Shown: positions 54,087-61,035 of the stretch, one piece after another | Layout: every line of letters starts with the position of its first letter | How positions within the stretch are numbered: the first letter of the stretch is position 1 | From: Ideonella sp. | GTDB taxonomy: Bacteria > Pseudomonadota > Gammaproteobacteria > Burkholderiales > Burkholderiaceae_C | DNA: 64,000 bases | NCBI GenBank assembly: GCA_015075165.1 | Contig: JABTUY010000011.1 | Location: forward strand, 38,825-102,824 | Direction of reading: 5' to 3' | Program-made: the position numbers and the translations under genes | The notes under the pieces: model-generated | The model's input: the letters and a program-made list of their open reading frames with translations, nothing else | Told to the model about the DNA's origin: nothing | The model's database searches: none

Positions 54087-56219
54087 TCAGGCCGGCGCGA
54101 ATGCGCCGGCCACACCGGGCGGCGCCTTGCCATCGGCGAGCGCCCGCATCGTCTCGACGACGCTGCCGCCTTCGAGCCGCACGACGCGCTGCGCGCCGGC
54201 GATCGTCTCGGGCCGGTGCGCGATCACGATGCGCGTCAGCTGCATCTGCGCCAGCGCCTGCGTGACCGCACGCTCGTTGCCGATGTCGAGGTGGCTGGTC
54301 GCCTCGTCGAGCGCCAGCACGCGCGGCTGCTTGTACAGCGCACGCGCGAGCAGGATGCGCTGCTTCTGCCCGCCGCTCAATCCGGTACCCAGGTCGCCGA
54401 CCAGGGTCTGGTAGCCCATCGGCATGCGCACGATCTCGTCGTGCACCTGCGCCAGCCGGGCGCATAGCTCGACGCGGGCGGGGTCCACCTGTGCATCGAA
54501 GAACGCGATGTTGTCGGCCAGGCTGCCGGTCAGCAAGGTGTCATCTTGCAGCACGGTGCCGATGCAACGCCTGAAGTTGCTGCGGCCGAGCTGCCGCACC
54601 GGAATGCCCCCGTACCGCACCTCGCCCTCGCTCGGTTCGAGCAGCCCGAGCATCACCCGCAACAGCGTGGTCTTGCCCGCGCCCGAAGCGCCGGTGACGG
54701 CCACGCTCTCGCCGGCCGCCACGACCAGGTTCGCTTGGCGCAGCACCCACGGCTCGCCCTCGCTATAGCGAAAGCTCACGTCCTTCAACTCCAGGCTGGG
54801 CTGCAGATGTGCGAGGTCGTGCTCGGGCAGCGGATCGCGCTCCGGCTCGTGCAACGCGATGTCCGCCAGGCGTTCGCCGTGCAGGCGCAGCATCTTCAGC
54901 TCGACCCCGTGGTTGATCAGCGCCGCGACACGCCCCGAGAACTGCCCTTTGTACGCGATGAACGCGAACAGCATGCCGACGGTGAACGGCGCGCCGCCGC
55001 TACCGGCGCCCATCACTAGCCTGGCGCCCAGCCAGAGCACCAGCAGGTTCTCGAGGCCGAACAGCAGCGTTCGGCCGTTGGCCACCGCGATGTTCAGGCG
55101 CGCAGTCCGCACGTCGCGGTTCTGCACGTCGACCAGCAGGTTCTGCCAGCGCGCGCTGCGTTCGTCTTCACGGCCGAACAGCTTGAGCGGTGCCATCGCG
55201 CGCAGCGTTTCGAGGAAGTGCGTGTTCTCCCTGGCGGCGGCCACCAGGCGCTCGGCCGCTGCATCGCGTAAAGGCCCATAGCTCGACCAGCGCAGCAAGC
55301 CGTAGAGCACCGCGGCGGCCACCACCACGCCGGCGAGCTGGGCCGAGTACAGCAGCATCAGTGCCAGCGCGACGAACGCCATCACACCGTCGAGCACCGC
55401 CTCGATCGCTGCAGTGGTCAGCGTGCGCTGGATCTCGTCCACCGAGCGAAAGCGCGACACCACATCGCCGAGGTGCCGCTTCTCGAAGTACTCCACCGGC
55501 AGCCGCACCAGGTGCGCGAACAGGTTGCCGGCCCACTGCACGCTCAAACTCTGGCTGAGCAGCGTGACCATCCAGCTGCGCGCGAAGCCGATCGCGGTCT
55601 GCACCAGCAGCAGCAGACCGAACCCCAGCGCCAGGATCAGCAGCAGCTCGCTATCGTGCGACGTGATGGCGTCGTCGATCACCATCTGGTTGAACAGCGG
55701 CGCCACGATCGCGAACAGCTCGAGGGCCAGCGCCACCGCGACGATCTGCAAGAGCGAGCGCCGAAGCCCCGAAACCGGCTGTGTCAACTGCCGCAGCCGC
55801 AGGCGCGGCTTCGCGGTGCCGGCCTCGAAGTCGGCGTTCGGTGTCAGCTCGAGCGCAACGCCGGTGAAGTGCCGCGAGACTTCGTCGATCGCGAGCCTGC
55901 GCTCGCCCACCGCCGGATCGAGCACCACCGCGCCACGGCGCGTGACCTTGACGAGCACGACGAAGTGGTTCAGGTCCCAATGCAGGATGCACGGCAGCCT
56001 CAAGTTGCGCAGCTCGTCGAGGTCGAGGCGCAACGGGCGCGACAAGAAACCCAGCGCGCCGGCCTGCGACATCAACTGGCGCAACGTGGCGCCTTTCAGC
56101 GACACCGGGAAGCGCCGCCGCAGGTCGCCGAGGTCGGCGTGCTGGCCATGGTGGCGGGCGATCATCGCCAGGCACGCGAGGCCGCATTCGGAGGCCTGGG
56201 TTTGAAGGATCGTGCGCAT
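54087..56219 (-). CDS. C39-peptidase ABC exporter (double-glycine leader processing)
   Basis: Bacteriocin/microcin-type exporter of 710 residues that cuts GG leaders and exports the peptide. The peptidase domain has Cys12 in 'TQASECGLACLAM', His in 'ILHWDLNHFVVLVKV' and Asp in 'VVLDPAVGERRL', so it should be active. Six membrane helices follow (about 160-430). The ATPase has Walker A 'VTGASGAGKTTLLRVML', signature 'GLSGGQKQRILLARAL' and Walker B 'VLALDEATSHLD'. The ATG at 56219 places the peptidase at the N-terminus. It is the last gene of the minus-strand peptide cluster. Confidence 0.95.
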   Translation of the reverse strand: MRTILQTQASECGLACLAMIARHHGQHADLGDLRRRFPVSLKGATLRQLMSQAGALGFLSRPLRLDLDELRNLRLPCILHWDLNHFVVLVKVTRRGAVVLDPAVGERRLAIDEVSRHFTGVALELTPNADFEAGTAKPRLRLRQLTQPVSGLRRSLLQIVAVALALELFAIVAPLFNQMVIDDAITSHDSELLLILALGFGLLLLVQTAIGFARSWMVTLLSQSLSVQWAGNLFAHLVRLPVEYFEKRHLGDVVSRFRSVDEIQRTLTTAAIEAVLDGVMAFVALALMLLYSAQLAGVVVAAAVLYGLLRWSSYGPLRDAAAERLVAAARENTHFLETLRAMAPLKLFGREDERSARWQNLLVDVQNRDVRTARLNIAVANGRTLLFGLENLLVLWLGARLVMGAGSGGAPFTVGMLFAFIAYKGQFSGRVAALINHGVELKMLRLHGERLADIALHEPERDPLPEHDLAHLQPSLELKDVSFRYSEGEPWVLRQANLVVAAGESVAVTGASGAGKTTLLRVMLGLLEPSEGEVRYGGIPVRQLGRSNFRRCIGTVLQDDTLLTGSLADNIAFFDAQVDPARVELCARLAQVHDEIVRMPMGYQTLVGDLGTGLSGGQKQRILLARALYKQPRVLALDEATSHLDIGNERAVTQALAQMQLTRIVIAHRPETIAGAQRVVRLEGGSVVETMRALADGKAPPGVAGAFAPA

Positions 56220-56268
56220 CCGAGTCGCCCTGCTGGTGTGCTCAAGCTGCCGCGCCGATGAGGCAGGC

Positions 56269-56889
56269 TCACTGGTGACCAGACCCCTCGGCAGGCAGTA
56301 GGCCGCGCTGCCGCACACTCGTGGACCTCAGCAGCCAGAGCAGCGCGGCTCCCGCAGCGAGGCCGGCAATCAGCAGCGCGGCAAGCTGGTATGGCTGCGA
56401 ATCCAGGCCGAGCGGGCGCGCGAGGCTCTCGATCGACGGCTTCGGCACCAGCACGAGGAGATTGGCCACCGCATGACAAGCGATCGGAGCCGTCAGGCCA
56501 CCCGTCCTGATGTAGAGCACCTGGCAGATCAAGCCGAACACCCAATGCGTCAGCATCGTCGGTGTGCCCCAATCGTCGGTGTGCACCAACGAAAACACGC
56601 CCGATGCGATCAACGCAGCAACAGACGCGGGGCTCACGCGGATGAGAAGGCCGAAGAGCAATCTGCGGAACAGAAACTCCTCGACGGGTGGCACCAGCAG
56701 GCAGCTCCAGATGACGGTCGCCACCGAAAGGCGGTTGCCATAGTTGCTCCACAGACCGCTGGAGTCGCCCAGCACCAGCGCTCGCATCGCGACGTCGGCG
56801 ACTCGATTGAAGGCGTACAACAAGGCCCCGATCGCGGCGGCGCGCAGCGCCAGCGCGGCAGTTCTTCGCGTAGGTCGCAAGTGCGCCAT
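56269..56889 (-). CDS. CPBP intramembrane metalloprotease
   Basis: A membrane protease of the CAAX/Abi (CPBP) type, 206 residues with about six helices. The motifs are 'PPVEEFLFRRLLFG' (EExxxR, about 68-81), 'SLVHTDDWG' (about 100) and 'CHAVANLLV' (HxxxN). Members are often encoded in bacteriocin loci, where they take part in maturation or self-immunity; that role here is inferred from the C39 exporter next to it and the GG peptides upstream. Confidence 0.9.
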   Translation of the reverse strand: MAHLRPTRRTAALALRAAAIGALLYAFNRVADVAMRALVLGDSSGLWSNYGNRLSVATVIWSCLLVPPVEEFLFRRLLFGLLIRVSPASVAALIASGVFSLVHTDDWGTPTMLTHWVFGLICQVLYIRTGGLTAPIACHAVANLLVLVPKPSIESLARPLGLDSQPYQLAALLIAGLAAGAALLWLLRSTSVRQRGLLPAEGSGHQ

Positions 56890-56918
56890 CGGAGTAGATC
56901 GGTCCCTGCTTGACGACG

Positions 56919-56945
56919 GAACTGCAGAGATCAGCTCTGCAGTTC
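56919..56945. promoter_or_regulatory. 11-bp perfect inverted repeat before the CPBP gene
   Basis: GAACTGCAGAG (56919-56929) and CTCTGCAGTTC (56935-56945) with a 5-base loop lie 29 bases upstream of the CPBP start on the minus strand. The stem is long enough to be a terminator or processing site after the peptide genes, or an operator for the protease/exporter genes. There is no T-run on either strand. Confidence 0.5.
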
Positions 56946-56978
56946 ACGTCGCGAATGGGGGCGTTCTCGGCCTTTCGA

Positions 56979-57143
56979 TCAGTTGCGCAGCATCGTGGAG
57001 AGCATTTCAGCTCCCCTTACCAGCCATCCCAGCATCCCTGGAAGCATCACAACTGACTGCAATCCCGGTTCGGGCCGCTTGCACGACATACCCGTATCGA
57101 CGTAGCCGTTGGGCGTCGGCGCGGGTGCCGCACCGCCAGTCAC
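56979..57143 (-). pseudogene. Possible decayed GG-peptide precursor
   Basis: A 54-codon frame starting at a GTG reads 'VTGGAAPAPTPNGYVDTG' and continues with one Cys and a hydrophobic end ('GLQSVVMLPGMLGWLV', 'AEMLSTMLRN'). The VTGG resembles the VSGG and VAGG leader ends of the two intact peptides in the cluster, but no leader with a start codon is left upstream, since the frame runs into the preceding gene. It may be a decayed third precursor or chance. Confidence 0.3.
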
Positions 57144-57148
57144 CGCCT

Positions 57149-57928
57149 TTAGAGGAATAGCGGGATCTTTCGGCCAACCAACGGAGAAGCTGTGGTGATG
57201 CCTTGTTGCTTGAGTACCCGTATCGCCTCTTCCGCCGATTCTGGAAACCATGACGTGGCCGAAATGCCTCTGACACCACAGGCCTCGAAAGTCTTCCGAT
57301 CCGGTAGCCAATGACTAAACCGCGCCACTCGTTCTTCGATTGCCACAGGTAGGCCCTGCACCTCGACGATAGTCTTCTTTCCTGTGGGCTTCCCTTGCGC
57401 TGCCCATCCAGAGTAGACAATGAGGTCCAACGAGACATTCTGGGCAGCGTAGAGCCGCTGCTCACGTCGAAGCAGATCGCCCATTTCGCGACTTGCCACG
57501 CACTGGCGTTCATCGCATGTGTCGTATGGCTGATCGCTGTGCCCGCCGTGAAGAGCGACGATCGAGTTCTTCATGATGTGCTTTTTCTCGCCGGCGATGA
57601 ATATGTAGTTTGCGCAGGAGGAGATGCAGTGATCTCTAACTACAATATCGATCCTCTTCGCCGCAATTAACTCAGCGATGTTGAGGGCGGTACCTGTGTC
57701 ACCGCCACCGCTTCTGATCACTATCTTTGAAATACTATGATGCTCCACTATTTTTATAATCCTATCATCGACACCAGGCAACAAGTAACCGTCTACAAAT
57801 ATGGAGTCATGATACCGATAAACAGACGCAGCTTGGATATGAGGCGTATTCCGGTTAGCCCAAGTACCATGGCTCGCAATCAACAAGGCACTCACCCCAA
57901 CGGCAAGCCTCATTCCAAGCGACATCAT
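57149..57928 (-). CDS. Exported ClpP-fold-like protein
   Basis: A 259-residue protein with a signal peptide ('LAVGVSALLIASHGTWAN', cleavage near 25). The middle resembles periplasmic ClpP/crotonase-fold proteins: 'IVIRSGGGDTGTALNIAELI' (about 70-89), 'DHCISSCANYIFIAG' with the candidate Ser nucleophile, and 'NSIVALHGGH' with the candidate His. Cysteines in 'DHCISSC' and 'DTCDERQC' could form disulfides. Codon use and GC are lower than in the flanks. It begins 9 bases after the first peptide gene, so it is likely co-expressed and may process, bind or give immunity to the peptides; that is inference. Confidence 0.75.
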   Translation of the reverse strand: MMSLGMRLAVGVSALLIASHGTWANRNTPHIQAASVYRYHDSIFVDGYLLPGVDDRIIKIVEHHSISKIVIRSGGGDTGTALNIAELIAAKRIDIVVRDHCISSCANYIFIAGEKKHIMKNSIVALHGGHSDQPYDTCDERQCVASREMGDLLRREQRLYAAQNVSLDLIVYSGWAAQGKPTGKKTIVEVQGLPVAIEERVARFSHWLPDRKTFEACGVRGISATSWFPESAEEAIRVLKQQGITTASPLVGRKIPLFL

Positions 57929-57937
57929 GACGCGCTG

Positions 57938-58138
57938 CTACCTGACGATAACTTCAAGGCAGAGCCTACCGCCTCCGTACGATGTACAGCCGTAGCCGAC
58001 CGTTCCACCACCAGTGACGGTGCCCCATACCCCCGAGCCACTACCCGCAGCCCCGCCACTGACGAACGATCCTGTTGTGGTATCCAAGGCGTTCCCGCCG
58101 GAAACCTTATCAACTTCGACTTCAGTGATATTTCTCAT
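57938..58138 (-). CDS. Double-glycine leader peptide precursor 1 (microcin-like)
   Basis: A 66-residue precursor. The leader 'MRNITEVEVDKVSGG' (1-15) has the hydrophobic/acidic spacing and GG end cut by C39 exporters. The 51-residue core starts 'NALDTTTGSFVSGG', is very rich in Gly/Ser/Thr, and ends 'YGCTSYGGGRLCLEVIVR' with two cysteines that may form a disulfide. GGAGG lies 8 bases before the ATG. Core motifs are shared with the next peptide upstream. No named bacteriocin family is recognised. Confidence 0.8.
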   Translation of the reverse strand: MRNITEVEVDKVSGGNALDTTTGSFVSGGAAGSGSGVWGTVTGGGTVGYGCTSYGGGRLCLEVIVR

Positions 58139-58154
58139 TTCAAGCCCTCCAGGT

Positions 58155-58358
58155 CTACCTGTAGTATGTAATACACAGTTTTACATTCCTGCCATTGATA
58201 TCGATTGGGGTGCTGATGCAGGCCTGTCCCTGATTTGAAACGAAACTGCCGGTAACGGTATATTGCGCATTTCCACCAGCTACCAAATCAATCTCATCTT
58301 GGCTGAGTTGCGTCGGCCAAGATGGGTTGTTCGATTCGCTTGGATATATTGAGTTCAT
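58155..58358 (-). CDS. Double-glycine leader peptide precursor 2 (microcin-like)
   Basis: A 67-residue precursor. The leader ends 'QLSQDEIDLVAGG' (residues 17-29), a classical GG leader. The 38-residue core 'NAQYTVTGSFVSNQGQ' continues to 'GRNVKLCITYYR' with Cys47 and Cys62. The core start (NAxxTxTGSFVS) and Cys-containing end match precursor 1. AGGAAG precedes the ATG. The frame is open for a further 75 codons upstream, but that part is arginine-rich and non-coding in character. Confidence 0.8.
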   Translation of the reverse strand: MNSIYPSESNNPSWPTQLSQDEIDLVAGGNAQYTVTGSFVSNQGQACISTPIDINGRNVKLCITYYR

Positions 58359-58599
58359 AGTCTTCCTAGTCTTCCTTTTCGGCAAGCGTCGCCGATTCAC
58401 CTCTTGTCCAGTTGACGGATCAACAAATCGGGCCTCGCTACGCGTTAGGGTTAGGCCCGAAGTTGATTTCCTCCACTTCCTGCTCGGTTCATGCATCTCG
58501 TCTCGTTCGTTAATCCTCCATTTCTCAAACGTGGGAACGGGAACTACTACTTGTGCGGCATTCCGGCGCCGCCGCCTGCGCATCCGCCTTGGCTGCTGC
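58359..58599. other. Spacer between HlyD-type gene and peptide genes
   Basis: No intact gene is supported. On the minus strand a short open stretch ends 'TEQEVEEINFGPNPNA', reminiscent of a leader, but a stop codon lies directly upstream, so it cannot be translated alone. The promoter of the peptide genes should lie here. GC is lower than in the flanks. Confidence 0.4.
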
Positions 58600-59913
58600 T
58601 CAAATCGACTCGACCCCTTGCACCATCGCCTGCCTTCGAACAGCCAGCACAGGCTCCAACAACCATTCCCACACCGCGCGCCGGTCGCGCACCACGTCGG
58701 CCTCCAGCGTCATGCCGGCCTTCAACGGGTGGCGCACGCCGTCGGCGACGATGCTGTTCGCAGGCAACGCCACGCTGATCCGATACAGCGGCTCGTTGCC
58801 TTGCGCGCCGAGCAGCAGCGCCTGCTGCTGGCCCGCCGGCAGGTCCTGCGGGTTGATCGGCGTGCGACTCACGCTCGAAACCTCACCCCGCGCGAGCCCG
58901 AACTTCTGGTACGGGAACGCGGCGTAGCGCAGCCACACGGTCTGCCCTGGCCGCACGAACCCGGCCGCCCGACTGGGCGCGTACAACTGCGCTTCGAGCG
59001 CGGCGGCAGTGCCGTCTTGCGACTGCGGCACCAGCGTGGCGAGCGTCTGCCCCGGTTGCACCGCCTGCCCGCGGTGGATGGCAATCGCGGTCACCACACC
59101 CGCCTGCGGCGCCACGATCACGGCCTGGCGCTGCGCCTCGTTGTCGACCGCCTCCTGGCTCAGCGCCGCCAGGCTGCGCTCGATCTGCGCGCGCTCCGCA
59201 TCGACTTGCGCGCGTGCGTCGGCGGCCTCGGCCTGCAGCGCCAACGCGTCGCGGCGCAGCGCGATGCCGGTGCGCTCGGCGACCTCCACCCGCGCCTGGA
59301 TGTCGAGCACCTCTTGCTGCTTGGCCTGCAGCTGCGAGCCGGACACGAAGCCCTGGGCGGCGAGGCCTTCGAAGCGCCCGGCCTCGCTGCGCGACAGCAG
59401 CAACCTGCGGTTCAGCAACGCGATCTCGTGTTCGACGCGCAGCGATTCGGCGCGCAGGGCCTCCGTGCGCTCGGCGATAGTGCGCAGCCGTGCGCGGGCC
59501 TGGCGCTCGCGCGCGGCTTGCTCGCTCCGAAGGGTGGCCATGCGCTGCTCGATGCTCGCCGCCACCCGCTGACCGGCGTCGCCACCCGCCGTGAAGTGGG
59601 ACGTGTCGAGCACGAACATCGGCTCGCGCACCTGCACGAACCGGCCTTCGGCCACACGCTGCTCCTGCACGACCCCCGCGGCCGCCGCAGCCACCTGCAG
59701 AGTGCCGGATACGGGGGTCAGGAAGCCCGGCACGCGCGCCTTGCGCGTGACTTCGGCCCAGGCGGCGAAGACGATGAGCGCGATCGCGAGCGCCACCGAC
59801 ACACCGGTGACCACCGCATGGCTCGGCGGCCGCGCGATGCGGATCGATCCCAGCCACGGCGCGGCGCGAGCGGCCAGCACTTCGGGCCGGAACAGCGGCG
59901 CGGGTGTGTTCAT
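58600..59913 (-). CDS. HlyD family secretion adaptor
   Basis: Periplasmic adaptor joining the C39 exporter to an outer-membrane channel, 437 residues. One membrane helix at about 38-57, a biotinyl-lipoyl segment near 70-100 ('GFLTPVSGTLQVAAAAAGVV'), a long coiled coil (about 120-265), then 'VIVAPQAGVVTAIAIHRGQA' and 'VWLRYAAFPYQKFGLARG' typical of bacteriocin adaptors (for example MchE/CvaA-like). The ATG at 59913 has GGGAGGA directly upstream; a GTG 5 codons earlier is less likely. It heads the peptide cluster. Confidence 0.93.
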   Translation of the reverse strand: MNTPAPLFRPEVLAARAAPWLGSIRIARPPSHAVVTGVSVALAIALIVFAAWAEVTRKARVPGFLTPVSGTLQVAAAAAGVVQEQRVAEGRFVQVREPMFVLDTSHFTAGGDAGQRVAASIEQRMATLRSEQAARERQARARLRTIAERTEALRAESLRVEHEIALLNRRLLLSRSEAGRFEGLAAQGFVSGSQLQAKQQEVLDIQARVEVAERTGIALRRDALALQAEAADARAQVDAERAQIERSLAALSQEAVDNEAQRQAVIVAPQAGVVTAIAIHRGQAVQPGQTLATLVPQSQDGTAAALEAQLYAPSRAAGFVRPGQTVWLRYAAFPYQKFGLARGEVSSVSRTPINPQDLPAGQQQALLLGAQGNEPLYRISVALPANSIVADGVRHPLKAGMTLEADVVRDRRAVWEWLLEPVLAVRRQAMVQGVESI

Positions 59914-59987
59914 GTCCTCCCTGCTCACCTTGAATCAACGATGTGCCGATCTGCGTCGGTGCCACCACACATTCAGGTTAGCCTACG

Positions 59988-60023
59988 CCCCCCCCCCGGA
60001 AGGCAAGCTGTAAGGTCTTACAG
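59988..60023. promoter_or_regulatory. C10 tract and 16-bp palindrome upstream of the peptide cluster
   Basis: Ten consecutive Cs (59988-59997) lie 74 bases before the HlyD-type ATG, and CTGTAAG-gt-CTTACAG (60008-60023) follows 10 bases further up. The second is a strong operator candidate (7-bp arms, 2-base centre). AGGCAA (60001-60006), read TTGCCT on the minus strand, could be a -35 with the homopolymer between it and a weak -10, which would make the promoter length-sensitive. No gene is seen in the rest of 59914-60163. Confidence 0.45.
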
Positions 60024-60163
60024 GATGGGTAAACACCTACCTCTGGCTATCTCGATTGACAAGTGGACATCGCCTCAACTTCCGGCGACAACCGGCCTGG
60101 GCTGGCGCCAACCGCAATCTGCGCCGCCGCCAGGACAGTCGAACTGCCGCGCAGCGCGATCCG

Positions 60164-60580
60164 CTACTTCACGACCACCACGGCCGGCGTCATGCCGAGC
60201 TTGCCGGCGCGTCGCGCGAACCTGCGATCGTCGAACGTCGCGACGCTCGCGCAGGACCGGTAGCTCGCGTGGTGCAGCGCGTCGGCGAAGTCGATGCCGG
60301 CATCGCAGTTGGACAGCGCCTGATCGACGACCTCACGGTCTTCGACGGTGACATGGGCCAGCGCGAGCAGGTGTCTCAGGACCGAGGCCACCTCGGGTTG
60401 CGAGAAGCGGTAGTAGCCCCGCAGGATCCATTCGAGTTCGAGGATCACCGACTTGCTGACCATCAGCGGCCGGCCGGCGTCGATCAGCCGACGCGCGGCC
60501 TGACGTTGCCGCCCCGCCTCGGCGTCCGCCGCGTCGTCGACGTAGTAGCGCGCCAGTACGTTGGTGTCGAGGCCGATCAT
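60164..60580 (-). CDS. vapC: VapC-type PIN domain ribonuclease toxin
   Basis: A type II toxin of 138 residues. PIN-domain acidic residues are in place: Asp5 in 'MIGLDTNVLARYY', Glu48 region in 'SVILELEWILRG', and Asp in 'GIDFADALHHASYR' and 'VATFDDRRFAR'. VapC enzymes cut specific tRNAs or rRNA. Its ATG overlaps the vapB stop (ATGA). Confidence 0.93.
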   Translation of the reverse strand: MIGLDTNVLARYYVDDAADAEAGRQRQAARRLIDAGRPLMVSKSVILELEWILRGYYRFSQPEVASVLRHLLALAHVTVEDREVVDQALSNCDAGIDFADALHHASYRSCASVATFDDRRFARRAGKLGMTPAVVVVK

Positions 60581-60810
60581 CGCTTGGCCAACGATGCGGG
60601 GTCGAGGTCAGCCGGAACCGCTGTGCGCCTGCTCTTGAGCATGCCGAACCCGCTCGCCGAAGCCCCCGGAGGCGAACTGCGCACCCTCATCTCGACGTGG
60701 TCGCCGACCAGCGAGAACTCGATGCGGCTGCCTTGCCGGATGCCCAGGCGCTGGCGGAGCTCCTTGGGGATCGTGACCTGACCCTTGCTGGTGACGGAGG
60801 TGGCTTCCAC
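60577..60810 (-). CDS. vapB: VapB-type AbrB-fold antitoxin
   Basis: A 77-residue antitoxin. The N-terminal 45 residues have the swapped-hairpin AbrB/SpoVT motif 'TSKGQVTIPKELRQRLGI' and 'GSRIEFSLVGDHVEMRV'. The C-terminal 25 residues are the toxin-binding tail. The start codon is GTG. A palindromic operator lies 10 bases upstream. Confidence 0.92.
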   Translation of the reverse strand: MEATSVTSKGQVTIPKELRQRLGIRQGSRIEFSLVGDHVEMRVRSSPPGASASGFGMLKSRRTAVPADLDPASLAKR

Positions 60811-60820
60811 GCGCTCCTCT

Positions 60821-60837
60821 GTATTACGTGGTAATAC
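60821..60837 (-). promoter_or_regulatory. VapB operator palindrome
   Basis: GTATTAC-gtg-GTAATAC is a perfect 7-bp inverted repeat 10 bases upstream of the vapB start, where AbrB-type antitoxins repress their own operon. It is AT-rich and likely overlaps the promoter. Confidence 0.65.
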
Positions 60838-60927
60838 TAGCTGATTGGCACCCCTTCGACAACGGCGCGCGCGTTCGGGCGCGCCGAACTCACGTTGTTC
60901 GTCGCGGCCTGCTTCGGAAGCTCCGGT

Positions 60928-60981
60928 CTACGACTGGTCCACGAACCCGAGCACGACCCGGCGCGTCTTCGCGCTCTTCTT
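60928..60981 (-). pseudogene. Relic second C-terminus of the alanyl-tRNA editing gene
   Basis: These 18 codons read KKSAKTRRVVLGFVDQS and a stop, nearly the same as the real C-terminus of the upstream editing protein (KKSARTRRVVLGF then AEPAEG). Twelve of the first 13 residues agree while most codons differ at synonymous positions. No start codon belongs to it. Confidence 0.6.
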
Positions 60982-61035
60982 GGTGTGCGCATCACGTCTG
61001 CTGCGCAGACATGAGCGCACCCCAGAAGTCGGCCT

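Noticed and set aside
53563..54465. Long frames antisense to the cytochrome c' gene
   Set aside because: No recognisable domain; cytochrome c' has signal peptide, ribosome-binding site and CxxCH haem site on the plus strand.
58359..58583. N-terminal extension of peptide precursor 2
   Set aside because: The in-frame open sequence upstream of 58358 is Arg-rich and lacks leader features; the ATG at 58358 has a good AGGAAG site and starts a normal-length GG leader.
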